This document shows, one piece after another, positions 36,701 to 48,464 of a stretch of 64,000 bases of DNA. A program made the translations under genes and the position numbers. Position 1 is the first letter of the stretch. Every line of letters begins with the position of its first letter. Source of the DNA: Ciona intestinalis (lineage: Eukaryota > Chordata > Ascidiacea > Phlebobranchia > Cionidae); NCBI RefSeq assembly GCF_000224145.3, contig NW_004190446.2, positions 1 to 64,000 of the forward strand, given 5' to 3'. Under the pieces are notes generated by a model. The model ran no database searches. It worked only from the letters and a program-made list of their open reading frames with translations, and was not told where the DNA came from.

Positions 36701-38733
36701 CTTGTAAAATTTAAACCTGCATGTAGATAACTATACGGGAGGTCCTACAGTGAGGCATGCCATGGGACCTAAGATTTAAGCCACAGCAGGCTCATTGCTC
36801 CAAAACAATTTTATCCACATCCTTTTCTATATAGGTAGGAATGTACAGCAGGGCAGGTCATGAGACGTGGCATTTTGACACAGTTGTCCCATATTACCCC
36901 AAACAAGCAGTTACTTACTTATTACTATATCCTTCCAACGAGAAGTAGCCTTGTGGGGCAGCTGAGTGGTCGTCTTTGTAATAATAAACCCAACCCTTCA
37001 GTATTATGAAGTATCTTTTATCGTCTGTAAACATAAATAACAAGGTTAAAATAAACCTGGAGGCAACCGCAGTGGAATACTCAAGCTTTATTGATACTAT
37101 ATATGGAAACCCTGACCTACAAGGTAACAAAGTTCATTTCCTGAAAATATTATGGCTTGCCTCAGCATTAAACCCTAAGCTTTATCATAATACCATATAT
37201 AGTTAGACCCTCAAGTCATGCCATTCTGGCCGAATATTGCTAATAATAAACTAGTCTATTTATACAATAGGAACGAATGGGCATCATCTATATATATATA
37301 ATCTATATATATATAAAAATACCCAGTAGCAAGAAAAGCACCTTAAAATAAATCTTTAAAATATAATGTCTTCCTATTTTAAACAGTAACTTTTATTAAA
37401 CTACACACCGGAACTTTCTAAGCAAACTGGGCTTCCATACAAATATACACTAACAAAGTTTTTACGTAAGCCAACGAAACTATGACATAACAAGGTATTT
37501 TATACCAAATTAGCCAATTCATATTTCAAACTATGTCTGGTAAAAGCAGAAAAACTGGGGCCCAATTACTTTAAAGTCTGGTGTATAGCAGACGATGGTA
37601 TATTAAAATACACCTTTTTATACGGCACAAGTCAAGTTATACTTTGGACTATGCCTGGTAGCAAGAAAAGCAAAATCACTTTCGTTTCATTTTAAAGTAG
37701 GAAAATATACAGGGACATTAGTAACTGGCACCTTATAAAGGATTTAACATTTGAACTTTACGTTGAATACACATTGCATCTGCATGTGTAAGTTCAATTA
37801 CATTGTTCGATATAACCTTGAATATGCAACATTTAACCCAGACACGCAGTGTACGTTACGAGCTCCTTGGTAAATTATTAACATCATGTAAGTTTGCTAC
37901 TTTTGCACTTTGCAAATTAATGCCGTGATAATTTATAATAACACATTAAAAGCACAGTCAATACATTTAGTTCGTTTTAATTTTTAATTTTAAAATTTAA
38001 GATTTAATTTTAAAATGCAGCTAATGTATAAATTTCCAAAAAATCTACAGATATATTTTTATATATTTTTTAAAATATATTGCATTCCCCACCCCCACGT
38101 TGATTAATGAGGTCTGAATGCGTGTTTTATTATTAGTGTATGTATAATCAATGCATAATTTACCTGACTTTAGCAATATACATGCAGTGATGCATAATAT
38201 GTGCAATGCATGATCCCATGACCACGTATTATTACTCAACAATAAATATTAAGAAGATTATGATGTCATAAGGAATAAACTCTAGAACTGACCACTGTGA
38301 GTCATAATTGACCTAACAATCGTGTTTGTGACACAGGTATTAATAGGGGAATCACCTTACATAGTATTATGACATCATAATAACTTAAATAGGGATTGTT
38401 TCACCACCAGGAAGTGAAAGTTTGAAGCAAAATCGACAGAAATGTTGAAATATTTAGCAACAAAAATATACCCTATCCTTTGCAAAACCAGGGTGTTTTT
38501 AGACTATATATATACCATGTAAAAGATATGCGTACAAAATTAAATTAATAACAAATATTCAATATGTTAACCCACTTACAATTACTGAGTGATGTAAATT
38601 TAATTTTACTGCTTCCTGCCTTTTTATACAACCATCCCAACCTGGTTACATCGCGTTCTAACGACAAACTCGCAGCTGGAACATTTTCCATGGGTTCGGG
38701 GTAACTTTGTTTAAACAATAATCTGCCTGGCAT
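30711..38733 (-). CDS. SH3BP2-like PH-domain adaptor without SH2 domain
   Basis: Eight exons in phase: 38580-38733, 36919-37024, 35276-35379, 34870-34938, 34138-34246, 33405-33511, 32547-32917, 30711-32204; 837 residues. Residues about 30-145 form a PH domain closest to SH3BP2: RLGWLYKKAGSSKI, KRYFIILKGWVYYYKDDHSA, APQGYFSLEGYSN (human SH3BP2 SPQGAFSLSGYN) and MNEWRESFRIEIDKH at the end. Then come tyrosine motifs (DDGYETLIP, NYEEPV, ENYIDVAG, NYDIVQ, SYENNP, AYEEPP) and proline tracts. Exon 8 has about nine PPPxASKPL repeats followed by about seven PPTADRPFN-type repeats, and ends SFASRLQMFQGK. SH3BP2 in vertebrates ends in an SH2 domain; none is visible. Likely a membrane-recruited scaffold for SH2 and SH3 or EVH1 proteins (inference). 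Confidence 0.83.
30850..31400 (-). repeat. Coding proline-rich minisatellites
   Basis: Two adjacent 30-bp tandem arrays lie inside the last exon of the PH-domain adaptor. The one at about 30870-31070 encodes PPTADRPFNP-like units; the one at about 31140-31390 encodes PPPAASKPLP-like units. Repeat units vary by only a few bases, so copy number is likely polymorphic. Confidence 0.85.
34270..34830 (+). repeat. 71-bp palindromic minisatellite, about eight units
   Basis: Successive tggtgtataagaagacaccc segments begin near 34310, 34381, 34452, 34523, 34594, 34665, 34736 and 34807, a strict 71-base period. Each unit contains aggtgtatgaatacaccatg, holding the near-palindrome GGTGTATGAATACACC. It fills the intron between the adaptor exons at 34138-34246 and 34870-34938, ending about 40 bases from the latter. 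Confidence 0.95.
35845..35995. repeat. Three ~48-bp tandem units
   Basis: gttacaaactttaggggttg starts at about 35845, 35892 and 35941, followed by ctaaaactttttaccaaatt. It lies in an intron of the PH-domain adaptor. Confidence 0.85.
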
Positions 38734-38848
38734 TGTGGGTTCTATACAACACCTGTGTAATTGTATAAGAGGTTAAATTATGGGTCAAGTGCTATAAAAT
38801 ATGTAACCAGCAAATTTTAAGAGTTGTATAATATGAGACATAGCAAGG

Positions 38849-39050
38849 ATGGGGTAGGATGGGACACCCTACTCATTCTATTTTATCGTCATATTTGGTA
38901 GTAAACACAAAAACATTCAAAAAATTATAAAACCTTATCCTCACGACTCCTATAGACTGTTGTTAATTGTTTAAAACACGATCAGAATATTTGGATATTA
39001 TGTAGTATGTACTAACGGTGTCCTATCTTTCCCCACCCTACTATATATAT
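38849..39050. mobile_element. MITE of the TAGGGTAAGATGGGACA family
   Basis: It begins ggggtaggatgggacaccct and ends ctttccccaccctacta. The interior shares tcacgactcctatagactgt and ttaattgtttaaaacacgat, inverted, with the element at 19978. Confidence 0.7.
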
Positions 39051-39737
39051 TTCACTTATATGGGATCCTTGTCTCTTTTTTAAAAAGGAAATGCATAAAC
39101 TAAGTTATGCATATTAGATACTATGTTTGGATACTAGTGCACGAGCTCTAATAACATTACAAATTTGACCAGTGTTTAAGGGGGTTAAATAACACCTGTT
39201 TAAATGTTCGGTTAAATTAATGCATTTTATTTGGGTTCTAGTGTAAAATCCTTCACTGCTAGATAAACTCAAACTGTATCTATACATAACCTGACATAAT
39301 GTGCTAGTAAAGTATCCTTTGTGACCTAAAGGGCTAGACCAGTGATTAGTAGGTAGTATTTGTGGGTTACTGATTATATTGGGGTTAGCATATGACGTAT
39401 GAGGATTCTTTACAAACAAATATCGGCCTCATATCAAAGTAAAGATTAAATCAAATATTTCATATTTGAATTAATATTTTAAACTTTATTACAAGTTGCC
39501 GCCTATACATTTAAAAATACATTTGTACAAAGACCTATATTGTAACAAATACTCAGGTAAAACAAGCATACACAATCCAAAGACTAATATTATACTATAC
39601 AAGAACATAGATAAACCTCAAATACAAAATCTTTATTCAAATACCAAGATACTGGTAACAACGTTTCTAAATTCTCTGAATTAAGAACTGAAGCTTTATA
39701 ATGCCTAAGCTAAAAATACTGAAAGTTTCAATATAGT

Positions 39738-39915
39738 AGGCTGGGGGAATATGGGAAACCTTTTCATTCAATTTTCTCAAGCCAATTGGTAGTAAACATA
39801 GAACATTCAAAGCATTATAAAACTGCCTTCTCATGGCTCATATAAACCATTGTTTATTGTTTAAAACATTTTAGATACTGTACGCTAAAGGTGTCCCATC
39901 TTCCCCCACCTAACT
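39738..39915. mobile_element. Diverged MITE of the same TIR family
   Basis: It begins tagtaggctgggggaatatg and ends cccatcttcccccacctaac, inverse of each other with few mismatches. The interior keeps ttggtagtaaacatagaaca and attgtttaaaacatttta from the 38849 copy. Confidence 0.65.
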
Positions 39916-41508
39916 ATTTAAAATGAATGGCTTGGTTTTATACAAAATAAACGCATATGATGCACATTATATTTACTAAGGTCCTATTATCTTAAATGTA
40001 CCAATTATAGCTGAATTACTATAGTGACCTAAAATGTCAATGCTGCAGAAAAGCCTTCACCATAAATGCTGAATTAACACTTAGCACAATAGTAGTTGGC
40101 TGATAGTGTATATGGTAATACAGTCACGCAGTTTGACGCATAACTACACCTATGACTCATAATTAATCGAAACTTCCTTATCGTGATGTCACAAAACAAC
40201 GTGGGGTAGACTTGCAGTTTCATATTTAAACGAGTGAAACTACGAAACCGCCCCCCCTCCCGCTTACAACATAATGCATAGGAAAGGGAAATTACCGTTA
40301 AGTCGGCCCAGGTTATAACTTATGCGTAAGTATGTTGTTATTACATATGCGGCGCAGATGCGGGCGACTTTTTAACGTAAATGCAGTATTACAACATTGC
40401 ATTCCAGTATAGACACAACGTACAACATTGTATATTGATATAGACACAATGTGAGCTACTTTAAGATGAAATCTATAGTTATGAACCTGTTATATACCGT
40501 CACTTTACAAATATACACAATAACTTTGCAGACTTGCGCTTTAACGGTCAAAAAGTATGTATATACGCATATTACACTAACTATGATATACGGATATTAA
40601 CATTGACAAAAATTACGGAATCCCCCAAAACAAAATTACACTTAAATGCAAATTTATAAAAAAAACTTTAAAAACACCGAAACAGTATCCCCAAATTTAA
40701 TACTTAGTAACCATTTAATGTAATTATGTGTTTAATCAGGATGCGTGTATTTATTTAAAGCCATTAATATTTATTGTGTTGTGTTTATTTTGCAATAAAA
40801 TAAAACTGAAAATAACAAAACATAATTATGCACAAATACAACTAGTGAAATTTATGCTGAATGTATTTTGTATTATTAAAAATGCAAGCAACATAATTTC
40901 GGCGCATTTGCTGCAACAAAATGGAAATTTGCAATAAAATAACAAAACAATAATATCTATGCCAAAAATAAAAAGTATAATAATTTGGCAACACTGCGCT
41001 GATTAGTGTTGCCAAGTAATTATTTTTCCAAAAAATATTATACTGGTTAACATTAAATTAGGCACAACAATAAAAAACTTCTATAGAAACATACTGTAGT
41101 GTTCTATTTTAAGAAAATAATATGTCATTTAAAGTGCACATTTTTACAAAAAATCTTGGCAACACTGCAACAAAGTAGGTAATGCAGCCTGGTTGGGAAG
41201 ACAAACATTTGGTCCCATGATATTTAACGCTACAATACTGTTCTGAAAATATTTAAATTGTGAAAAAAATCCTAAAAAATATGAATGTTATTTTAATATT
41301 AATAATTACATTGCATTTACGAGTTATTACTTCGAACAAGCACTTGCTTATCATTTTATATACTTTGGCGTTATCCGCAGTGTGTTATGTGTATCACCAG
41401 CGAGTTCGCTGAAGCTTATTGAGTTCGGATTCAACAAAACAAACAGAGTAGTGAACCGTGCAGTTTGTATAGTATCTTGATGAGGTAGTTGACATTAAAA
41501 GAACTAAA

Positions 41509-44500
41509 ATGATGAAAAGTAGCAGAAAAACTCGATTAAAACGAAGTAGGGCGGCACGCGAAGCAAAAGCACAAAATTCAGGTCAGTTTGGATGAAGTTT
41601 GAGATATATTCCGCCATCTTTTTATACAAATATTAACTCATATAAAAAAAACAAGTCTGAAATGTTGCTCTCGAAATAATAAGTCGATGTGTGACGTTTT
41701 CGTGTTTCTTTGTTGCAGGTATTGTGACGTCAGACGAAGAAACAAACAACAAAAGATCGCGATTTCGCCGCAAAAGACGGAGGAAAGAGAACGACGCAGA
41801 GGAAGAAATTATTGACGGGTTTCTGATAAAAAGTTTCAAAAATTTACCAGTTTTGCTCCAAGCAAGTCACATAAAGGAAGTTACGAAGGATAAAAGTGAA
41901 GCGAAAATAAACGGGAAAGATGAAAGTACGGAGACAAGCTCAGCAAATGCAAGGGAGGAATCCTATGTGAGTTATAATGGTAGATTACATGTATGGTTTA
42001 CTTATAAAGTAAGATGGGATGTTTTGTTATACCATGTCTTGCCCAAAAACACATACACTTATCAGTATCGATTATCAAACCCGGTTTTCTTTGTATGGTG
42101 AATTTATATTTCTATTTTAGCAGGAATGATTTAAACATGTACATACAATATTATTCTTGTGTTTATTTTTACAGGCAAGTTCAGTAGATTCCACATGCGG
42201 AGGTTATTTGGTGAGTTATAAAATTTATCTGTTTAAACACCAAACATAATAGTTTTCCCCAGAAAACAGTATATATTTTGGGTGCAACAGCCATGCTTTT
42301 TAAAGGACTCTCTGTCCCACATTTTTAGTTTTATTAATGGCATGTTGTTTTCTATATCATGGGCTGTTTAAAGGTTGCAGTTTGAAAACAAAATTATACA
42401 TTTTTTAGGGAGAATCTGAGAAAAGTGAAGGAGAAGAATCTAAGGTTTGATTTATAAATTTAATTATATTTCTATGTTTGAATTGGTATTTCTACATTTA
42501 AAATGTTGTTTGTTTAAATTTTTTTTGATGTTTGAAATTTTTTTTGACGCCTAAATGTTTTCTTCTTTTTTTAAATGGTATTTCTATAGAAACCAGATGA
42601 AGAAGATTTCTTCCGAGCTCTCAAATCAAACATCTCCCTTCCCAAAGTTGAAATTACCAAAGAAAGTAAAGTTTCACCGCTGCAATCAAATAATAATGGT
42701 CTGTACTTTTTATTGAAATTACATTGTTGCAAAATTTCCAAGAACTGTTGGCGTTACGATTGCCGAACTTTGCATACTACGCGAAACATCTGCTGCAGGA
42801 ATATGCATAGCCCTAGCTTTATGAACAGATTGAACGTTTATATACAAAGCACGAAGCATTCATTTAAAGTTGTTTAACATGTCTATTTCTTGCTTTATAA
42901 AGTTAAAGCACTCTCCCAACTGATGTAATTAATATTTTCCTGGTATATAATGCCGTAGCACATCACATGTTTCAATAATAACAATTTTTTTAGTTCAATC
43001 TATAATGTAATTATATTGTTGAAGCGCTTTGGTATAAATAACAATTTCCACATATTTGACAATTATTATTTCCCTGTTTTAGTTCCATCTTCGCTAAAGC
43101 CGAAGAAACTGAATGTACAGCCCACTGCGTCTGTGGTTGCCGTGCCACGGAAAAGCAACGTTGTCACGCCAATGGTCACAATGGTGAAGCCCTCCACTTT
43201 GCACCAACAGCAACAACCCTACCCAAGTTTGTCACCTGTTCGAACACAGAGGTTATCTTCACAAAGATTCACGTTGCCCACCCCTAACCTGATACCATCT
43301 GTATCACCCCACCCTAACTTTATTGGTAAGTTCCAGATACAACTCCTAATTGAACAAATTCCAATTAATCAAAGATTTCTGTAAGTTTAGACATAATAGA
43401 CATGCTACAGCTGCCAAGAACATGAATGCCAGGAATATAGGAATATTATACTTGAAAAGATACTGGCACAAATATTATACCAGAAAATAGTTTCAAGCAA
43501 AATATTTGTTGCAAATTTGACTTGGATCAAAACTTTCGTTATGACAAAACAATAACCGTCAATGACATCACAATGCAGATCAACAAAGCTTTCTACATGC
43601 TGAACTAAACAGTCGTTTCCTCGCTTCAACACGAACCCCCATTCGTCACCCCAACTTTCACCCACCTCACCCAGGGGTAATCCCCAACTACGAAAACCCA
43701 CGGGTAATCCCCTATATATTGTTGTTTTACCTAAAAGACTTATTTAATGTAATTTTTTTTTTCGGCTTTCTTGGGCTAAAAATTGTTGAGTTTTTTTCTA
43801 CAAACACTACCATTCAATAAGACGTATTAAGGACATTATATTGATTAACATTATGGGCATTGGGCATATATTTTTTTACTTCTGCTGCGGAGAATCATTT
43901 ATTCCAACACCCACAAATAGTGTCATTGTTATACCAGAGAAGCCGAAACAGACGATAATAATATTAATTCATTATATATTCCTATCTAACCCACTTACAG
44001 CAATATGGGGGTTTCTTAAACTATGGGGCTTTCCAACCAAAACTTGCCCCGGGGATTCCCCAGAGAGTTATGATGCAAGATTACCACAAAGAACAATCAG
44101 CATTGTCTTACAGGAAACCAACGGTTGGTATTTAGTAATAAATATCATATTTTGATATTTTTGCTACCATGTATATATTGCTATATTAGAAATATCTCTT
44201 ATGGTAAAACTTATCTTTAACAATCCGAATTATTTTCTGCTGTAAAAAAGTGGAAAGCTGCTGTTGCTATGATGATACCATTAGCCATTTATAACGTAGT
44301 ACTAGAAATAACTCATTTTGTAAAAAAACAATTATTATACCAAAGTTTTGTCCGTCAGAGACATCATTAATGCTACCAAGTATCATTTTTAGCAGAAGAA
44401 CTTTACTTTTAATATAAGCATTCTATTACTGACATCATAATATATATAATACACTGACAGTCTGACATCATAATATACAATAATGACACCATAAATATTG

Positions 44501-47081
44501 TTAGAATGTCATTATTATGATATTTATGACATAATAATAATATTTTTGACAGAAACCTGGTCGTTGGTGTTCCCTCCATGTAAGCATCGCTCGTCTCATT
44601 CAAAGGTTCCAGAAAAAAGTTCGTAATTCATTGTTTTCCTTTGTTATAAAACAATTAACATCGTTCTGTAACAAACAATGTAAACAACCTGAAAATAATT
44701 GGTAATTTATTATCGTTGTTGTGTAGATAGATATGATTTTTGGAATAATGGAACAAATCTTACTTTATGTTCTCAACAAGGATCTCACCCACACAGAATA
44801 AAATGCTCATTGTTAAGTTCTACATGGGTGAGGACTTGGGATTTAAGCCAGATTTGGCCCATTACCCCAACATTGTAAAGTTAGTGTAGAGTAATTAAAC
44901 AATATTTGTTGATTATTAAAATATTATTACCTTTCAATAGAAGCAGGAAAACAAGGGAGCTTTCCTAAAACCGGAACGTTTGTCGTCGTTTCACGCTCCA
45001 ACGAACTTTCCTGATCGTGTACCGCGACATCATGTGACTGCAGGTCAGTCAAGCGTGAAATATTTGTAAATTTTGGTTGGTTTGGTTATTTATATCTTTG
45101 TGGGTGGGAACTTTAGTGACTTATCCATGGTTGCCACTTCCATGCCCACAGTTATGTTGCTGAAGCTATTGCAGTGTGTGGATAAACAGACATAACTTTT
45201 CACTTTTGGTTGGTTTGGTAATTTATATTCTTGTGGGTGGGGACTTGAGTGACTTATCCATGGTTGCCACTCCCATGCCCACAGTTGTGTTGCTGAAGCT
45301 ATTGCAGTGTGTGGATAAACAGACGTAACTTTTGGTTGGTTTGGTCATTTATATCTTTGTGGGTGGGAACTTGAGTGACTTATCCATGGTTGCCACTCCC
45401 ATGCCCACAGTCGTTAGTGCCCACGTTAAACTTAAATTATTTCCATAATTAAAATATTTCTTGTTTCTCACACAGGACATTCCGCATCATTTGGTGGCTT
45501 AGCCGACCTGGGTCGAGGTTAGTTGTGTTTAAGTTGTTGCTTGTGTTTTGTTTAAAATACTTTGGGTGTATTAATTTTATTTTGTTTTGTTAACACTTTG
45601 TAAAACTACCAATAAAAATACTGAAGTGTCGGTCAAATACAACTTAACTTATATAAACACCTATGAAAAATGTTGCAACCAATTCACGGTTTAGTAAACT
45701 TAATCCTAATTGTCAACCCTTTGTGTCAAAACTCCAGGTTTATTATTCTTACATTCCAACAGGTTGGAAAGGTTTATCATCAATGTACGGACCAAGGGAG
45801 CAACCGTAAGTTAGTTAAATGTTCGTTAGTTTAATCTAAAGAGTATTTGCATTCCGGTCTTGTGTAAAATAAATTCAACAATCTATTAAAATATATTTGG
45901 ACTAATTCCGTCATAAATGATTGTTCAGTTCTTGCTGTTGGTATTTTAAAAGTCTGTGAAAAACTTGGGTAATGGAAACGCCCACTGTGGCTTTTAAATC
46001 CAATGTCCCATATGGTCCCACCCATTCAGAATACTAATACTTGTGTACAGTTTTTGTTTTCAATAATATAAGTAAAGGATTGGTGTTGTAAAAGTATGTG
46101 AAAAACTTGGGTATTAGGCTAACTGTGGCTTATAAATCCCATAGAGAACCTACCCACTTAGAATCATAATACGATCTATTGTGAATTGAAGCGTAAACGT
46201 TTAAATGCGACAATAATTTCAGCGGTTCGAGCCGAACCAAACCCGATTTCAATCGTCAAGATCGTGCTCAGATTATGACGGAGCTGACACGCCCCCCGCC
46301 ACACCTACAACCAACAACCAATCACAGGCAAGCAGTTTATTCTTAATTCACCAAGCAAAGTAAAATAAGGAATACAGAAGTGTGAAAATAATGAAATTAG
46401 TTTGAGATGAATAAAGCAAAATACACAAAATAAAGGGAGAACTTAAATAAAGAGAATATTATTGTAAATTGAAAGAATAAACTGCATTTTATGGGTTATA
46501 GGGTGGTTTGTACATTAATTAAAGGGCTATAAAAGATACTATGTTGTATGCATGGTACAACAACGATGTTAAATAATTGAAGTTTTTGGCAGTTTTTAAC
46601 AGTCTGCTGTGAATAAATAAAAAAGTTCAAATTGTAATTAATTTTGTTTTGAAATTATTTTGTCATACAAAGTTAACAATAAAATGAAAGGTTATCGTAA
46701 TTTTTGGCAGATTTTTTATAACTGACCATAAATCAATGAATCACATTTCAATGCGCTTTAATGAAAAATTATTTTTTGAACTGATTGCGATATATAGACA
46801 TGTAAATATATAACTAGCATCCATTAATCCTACTGTGTTTAAACCAGACCTTAAAAAGTCCGTTCACAAAATGATAAATAACGTCAACAACTGTTGTTTA
46901 ATGTGAACTTTCCCCCGCACGCAGATACGATTACTACCCCCCACCACAGGAGGTTATGCCACCCATGTTAACTTACCCCATGCCCCCGCCCCCACATGGA
47001 CAATACTACATGCCACAGATGGTGGGGTATTACCCGTACGGGCCCCCGTTACCCCCTCACTACCTACGACCCCCCCACTAA
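41509..47081 (+). CDS. AUTS2: AUTS2/FBRSL1-family protein, short form
   Basis: Exons: 41509-41581, 41719-41966, 42175-42210, 42409-42444, 42590-42698, 43083-43325, probably 44553-44605, 44941-45043, 45476-45517, 45763-45805, 46223-46327, 46925-47081; about 415 residues. AUTS2 proteins are nuclear regulators in variant Polycomb complexes. The N-terminus is basic (RKTRLKRSRAAREAKA); exon 2 has RRKRRRKENDAEEEIIDGFL, close to human AUTS2 [20 protein letters not shown]. Exon 8 has FLKPERLSSF (human GLKPEFLSR), then SFGGLADLG and SSMYGPREQ, like the human AFGGLG/MFGHKD stretch. The C-terminus is Pro/Tyr/Met-rich. Human AUTS2 has about 1259 residues; the His-rich and later parts are absent. The exon at 44553 restores phase but has a weak GTTCCA donor. 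Confidence 0.75.
45071..45415. repeat. Three ~130-bp tandem units
   Basis: ttttggttggtttggt starts near 45071, 45204 and 45330, each followed by gacttatccatggttgccac and, in the first two, gctgaagctattgcagtgtg. It lies in the AUTS2-like intron before the exon at 45476. An inverted relative is at about 24240-24310. Confidence 0.88.
46328..46924 (+). other. GC-AG intron in the AUTS2-like gene
   Basis: The exon ends AATCACAG and the next bases are GCAAGC; no GT donor nearby keeps the frame. The acceptor is cgcag at 46920-46924, and the join (AG + A = Arg) opens the YDYYPPP-rich last exon. GC donors with an AG|GCAAG context are a known minor class. Confidence 0.7.
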
Positions 47082-47257
47082 AGGTGGTTCCAATCGATGT
47101 TTATAAGATTTCTATTCGATTCCATCTCGTGCACAATGGACTCCGGGACCGCGTGATTCAACCAGATCAGATTCAAATCGGCAACTCTCGTTGCATCCAA
47201 TGTGATGGGGTTTCCCCTCCTATGACATCATAATAGTAACTATGCAATCATCATGCA

Positions 47258-47263
47258 ATAAAC
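47258..47263 (+). promoter_or_regulatory. Probable poly(A) signal of the AUTS2-like gene
   Basis: AATAAA lies about 180 bases after the TAA stop at 47079-47081. Confidence 0.5.
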
Positions 47264-48451
47264 AATTCAAAATATTTAATATCGAATCAGGATAATTTAA
47301 ACTAAAACCTGAGTTTTAGCAGTGCTTCTCAACCCAATGATCATTAGTATAATGTTAGGGTACAAACAAGCTTTACCCTGCTGTTAGGTGCCTATACAAA
47401 CAAGCAGAGCCAAAGTATATTGCATTCACCACATTAATCAATGAGGTTCCCTACGTTTGACAACTATAAATGTAACTGTCACCCCAATATTTCACTTGAG
47501 TTTCCTCAATCAGGCCTTTGCTATAAATTTAAACTGAATATTGTGGCTCCCAAATTAGGTTGAGAAGCACTGTTGTAAAAGTTACTGCTTATCTGGTTAC
47601 TACACTAAACATGTGCTGGCAAAATACTTGATTTTTCTAAAGCCCAAAACTTTTTACTTTGCCCAAACTACTATTGGTTCCATCATAATGCTATTTATGT
47701 GTCACTATCAGCTAACTATGACATCATAAGCACACCATGGCTTAACAATGACACCAGTGTTAAGTTGATGCAGTTATTGTTGTGAACTTTTGCTTCTTTG
47801 TCTTTTTAAAGTCAACAGTGAGATTAAACATCAAAGAAAGATAACGAGTGTTTTTATTACTTCGTAAACAACTTTATATTTTAACAATGTGCGCGCTAGA
47901 ACGTCTTTTATATCCTGATGGTGTTCAACAGTTTATTTCGAAATACAGACTAATACACAACTAGCACTTTTTTAAAACCTGTCATATCGCTCCATTACGC
48001 TGTCATTTCACTCTCCAAATATAAAACAACACGCATATTTTATATTATGTGGCTAGGCGCATCATATTAAAATGACTAATATGAATGAAATCCAATACAT
48101 TTTACAACCTAACACAAATCCCTTTGCCCTAACCCTTGTCCCAGGTGTGCCTCACTAAAGACCTCACCCTTATATAATAGAATCTCTATTATTGAGTGTC
48201 TATAAACTGCCTCAGTGGGGTCTAGATGGTAGCACCCTGGGTGTTGGGGTAATAGACCTACATCCCAGGTCTCAGGTGTGCGTCACTGAAGACCTCACTC
48301 TTATAGAATAGAATCTCTATTATTAAGTGTCTATAAACTGCCTCAGTGGGGTCTAGATGGTAGCATCCTGGGTGTTGGGGTAATAGACCTACATCCCAGG
48401 TTTCAGGTGTGCCTCACTGAAGGCCTCACCCTTATATACAACAAGCATATA
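47264..48451. other. Convergent spacer between AUTS2-like and UBR genes
   Basis: It should hold the end of the UBR gene, but no final exon matching the conserved UBR C-terminus is found. The stretch 48130-48440 is repeat. Confidence 0.5.
48130..48440. repeat. Tandem ~131-bp repeat units
   Basis: gaatctctattattgagtgt, ctcagtggggtctagatggt and gggtgttggggtaatagacc recur with a period of about 131. The same family is at 62600-62915 and inverted at 25800-26005. It sits immediately beyond the last recognised UBR exon. Confidence 0.85.
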
Positions 48452-48464
48452 TTAAACCACGAAC

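Larger units (their letters stand above)
38734..41508. other. Divergent intergenic region between the PH adaptor and AUTS2-like gene
   Basis: No coding exon is recognised. It should contain both promoters, since the genes diverge. TIR-family MITEs stand at 38849-39050 and 39738-39915. A C-rich stretch at about 40250-40262 stands out from the AT-rich surroundings. Confidence 0.5.

Noticed and set aside
30711..38733. GAB-family adaptor
   Set aside because: The PH domain follows SH3BP2 (APQGYFSLEGY) rather than the GAB pattern, although the overall layout is GAB-like.
43841..44155. 104-residue plus-strand frame between AUTS2-like exons
   Set aside because: Contains no recognisable motif and its boundaries do not restore the phase between 43325 and 44941.
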